Positions 5,228 through 6,250 of a stretch of 6,250 nt of DNA are shown one piece after another (position 1 is the stretch's first letter; every line of letters starts with the position of its first letter). The notes beneath the pieces were generated by a model, which searched no databases, was not told the DNA's origin, and was given only the letters and a program-made list of their open reading frames with translations. This DNA is from Akkermansiaceae bacterium (lineage in GTDB: Bacteria > Verrucomicrobiota > Verrucomicrobiia > Verrucomicrobiales > Akkermansiaceae), in contig JALOTR010000184.1 of NCBI GenBank assembly GCA_025457805.1, positions 916 to 7,165 on the forward strand, in the 5' to 3' direction. The translations under genes and the position numbers were made by a program.

Positions 5228-6250
5228 ATGACGCGGGAAAACGAGAGGCTGGCGGAAGACAAGGCTGGCGGGAAGAAATGGCGGCGCTGGGGTCCTTTCC
5301 TGAGCGAGCGCCAGTGGGGGACTGTGCGGGAGGACGATTCCGACCACGGCAATAGCTGGGCTGCCTTTCCACACGACCACTCGCGCCGCCGCGCCTACCG
5401 CTGGGGCGAGGATGGTTTGCAAGGGTGGACGGACCGTCAGTGCCGGCTTTGTTTCGCCCCGGCTTTGTGGAATGGCCAGGACACGATTCTCAAGGAGCGC
5501 CTCTTTGGGCTCGGCGGAAACGAGGGCAACCACGGCGAGGACGTCAAGGAGTGCTACTACTACCTCGATTCCACGCCCACCCATTCCTACACCAAGGCCC
5601 TCTACAAGTATCCGCAGGCCCGCTATCCCTACACCGAGATCCGCGAGGAAAACCAGCGCCTCGGCCGCACCGGGCCCGAGCTGGAGCTGGCGGACATGGG
5701 GATTTTCAAGGAGGGCCGATACTTCGATGTCGTCCAGGAAGTCGCCAAACGCAGCCCGGAAGACATCCTCTGGCGCATCACCATCACCAATCGCGGCCCG
5801 GACCCCGCGCCCATCCACATCCTGCCGACGCTTTGGTTCCGGAACACCTGGAGCTGGGATATCGATCGGGAAAATCTTTCCTCCAAGCCCATCATCACTG
5901 GCACCCCGGAGGGACTGCGCGCGGTGCACGAGTCGCTCGGCGAGTTCCGATTCCTCGTCGATCCGCCCACCCCTCGCACCAAGCTGAAGTGGCTTTTCAC
6001 CGAAAACGACACCAACTCCGAAAGCTTCGGCGGCCCGGCCAATCCGAGCCCCTACGTGAAGGACGCCTTCCATCGCCATCTCATCCACGGCGAGAAAAAC
6101 GCGGTTTCGCCCAAGCCCCAAGGCACCAAGGCCGCCGCCCATCTCAGCTTCACGATCCCTCCTGGCAAAACCATCACCGTGCGCTGCCGCCTTCACGCCG
6201 TCGGCGAAACCAACGGCCTGTCCGGCTTCAAGCAGTTCGATGAAACCTTC
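5228..6250 (+). CDS. GH63-related (MGH1-like) glucosidase, N-terminal part (runs off right edge)
   Basis: Translation from ATG 5228 is open for 341 codons to the window edge, with no stop. The start WRRWGPFLSERQWGTVRED (about 18-36), FPHDHSRRRAYRWGEDGL (47-64), ILKERLFGLGGNEGNHGEDV (87-106), YYLDSTPTHSYTKALYKYPQ (111-130) and LPTLWFRNTWSWD (199-211) match the conserved N-terminal region of large bacterial proteins annotated as glucosidase. These carry an MGH1-like (alpha/alpha)6 catalytic domain related to GH63 and are usually close to 900 residues. The catalytic barrel and its acidic residues should lie beyond the window, so activity cannot be judged. The visible part is probably the N-terminal beta-rich domain. 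There is no signal peptide, so it is probably cytoplasmic. The start is supported because the in-frame stop TAA at 5159-5161 is followed by no other ATG or GTG before 5228. The gene is divergent from the GH1 gene. Substrate specificity is unknown, and an alpha-glucosidic substrate is inferred from the GH63 relationship. Confidence 0.88.
   Translation, partial: MTRENERLAEDKAGGKKWRRWGPFLSERQWGTVREDDSDHGNSWAAFPHDHSRRRAYRWGEDGLQGWTDRQCRLCFAPALWNGQDTILKERLFGLGGNEGNHGEDVKECYYYLDSTPTHSYTKALYKYPQARYPYTEIREENQRLGRTGPELELADMGIFKEGRYFDVVQEVAKRSPEDILWRITITNRGPDPAPIHILPTLWFRNTWSWDIDRENLSSKPIITGTPEGLRAVHESLGEFRFLVDPPTPRTKLKWLFTENDTNSESFGGPANPSPYVKDAFHRHLIHGEKNAVSPKPQGTKAAAHLSFTIPPGKTITVRCRLHAVGETNGLSGFKQFDETF

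Noticed and set aside
5162..6196. 344-residue minus-strand open frame opposite the GH63-like gene
   Set aside because: The plus strand encodes the conserved glucosidase N-terminus over the same bases. The minus frame is a Val/Gly/Ala-rich shadow.
5425..6243. 272-residue plus-strand frame overlapping the GH63-like gene
   Set aside because: It is an out-of-frame reading, rich in Pro, His and Arg, of the true gene that starts at 5228.

Overview
The window is GC-rich, gene-dense bacterial DNA. It holds four protein-coding genes, two of them cut by the window edges. The pairing of a DUF1501 protein with a PSCyt1/DUF1549/DUF1553 cytochrome-like protein is a hallmark of the Planctomycetes-Verrucomicrobia group. 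The overall look (a Tat leader of the SRRHFFRK type, a PSD1 protein made as a lipoprotein, and cytoplasmic GH1 and GH63-like glucosidases) fits Verrucomicrobiota slightly better. This placement is inferred from family knowledge and was not tested by a search.

Layout. Three genes run leftward on the minus strand. In transcription order they are a GH1 beta-glucosidase (5033 to 3642), a 1080-residue PSD1-type predicted haem-binding lipoprotein (3587 to 345), and the Tat-exported N-terminus of a DUF1501 protein (338 to the left edge). The PSD1 and DUF1501 genes are separated by only 6 bases and look translationally coupled. GH1 and PSD1 are 54 bases apart, and that gap contains a good extended -10 promoter candidate, so the PSD1-DUF1501 pair may be its own transcription unit. 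A 194-base divergent intergenic region (5034-5227) separates GH1 from a plus-strand gene (5228 to the right edge). That gene encodes the N-terminal 341 residues of a large GH63-related (MGH1-like) glucosidase.

How the genes may work together. The two glycosidases lack signal peptides and probably act on imported or storage glucosides in the cytoplasm, and the shared intergenic region allows co-regulation. The PSD1 and DUF1501 products are predicted for the cell envelope, one as a Sec-exported lipoprotein and the other through Tat. Their biochemical function is not established. Linking them to carbohydrate use rests only on gene neighbourhood and on a concanavalin/LamG-like module inside the PSD1 protein.

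Most notable observations: a LamG-like domain inserted into the helical linker of the PSD1 protein; a TTGACA plus extended -10 promoter placed so that the GH63-like mRNA would be leaderless; general absence of strong Shine-Dalgarno sequences; and a 10-bp-phased direct repeat in the divergent promoter region. I found no tRNA, rRNA, CRISPR, insertion sequence or convincing terminator. No clearly undescribed system is evident.
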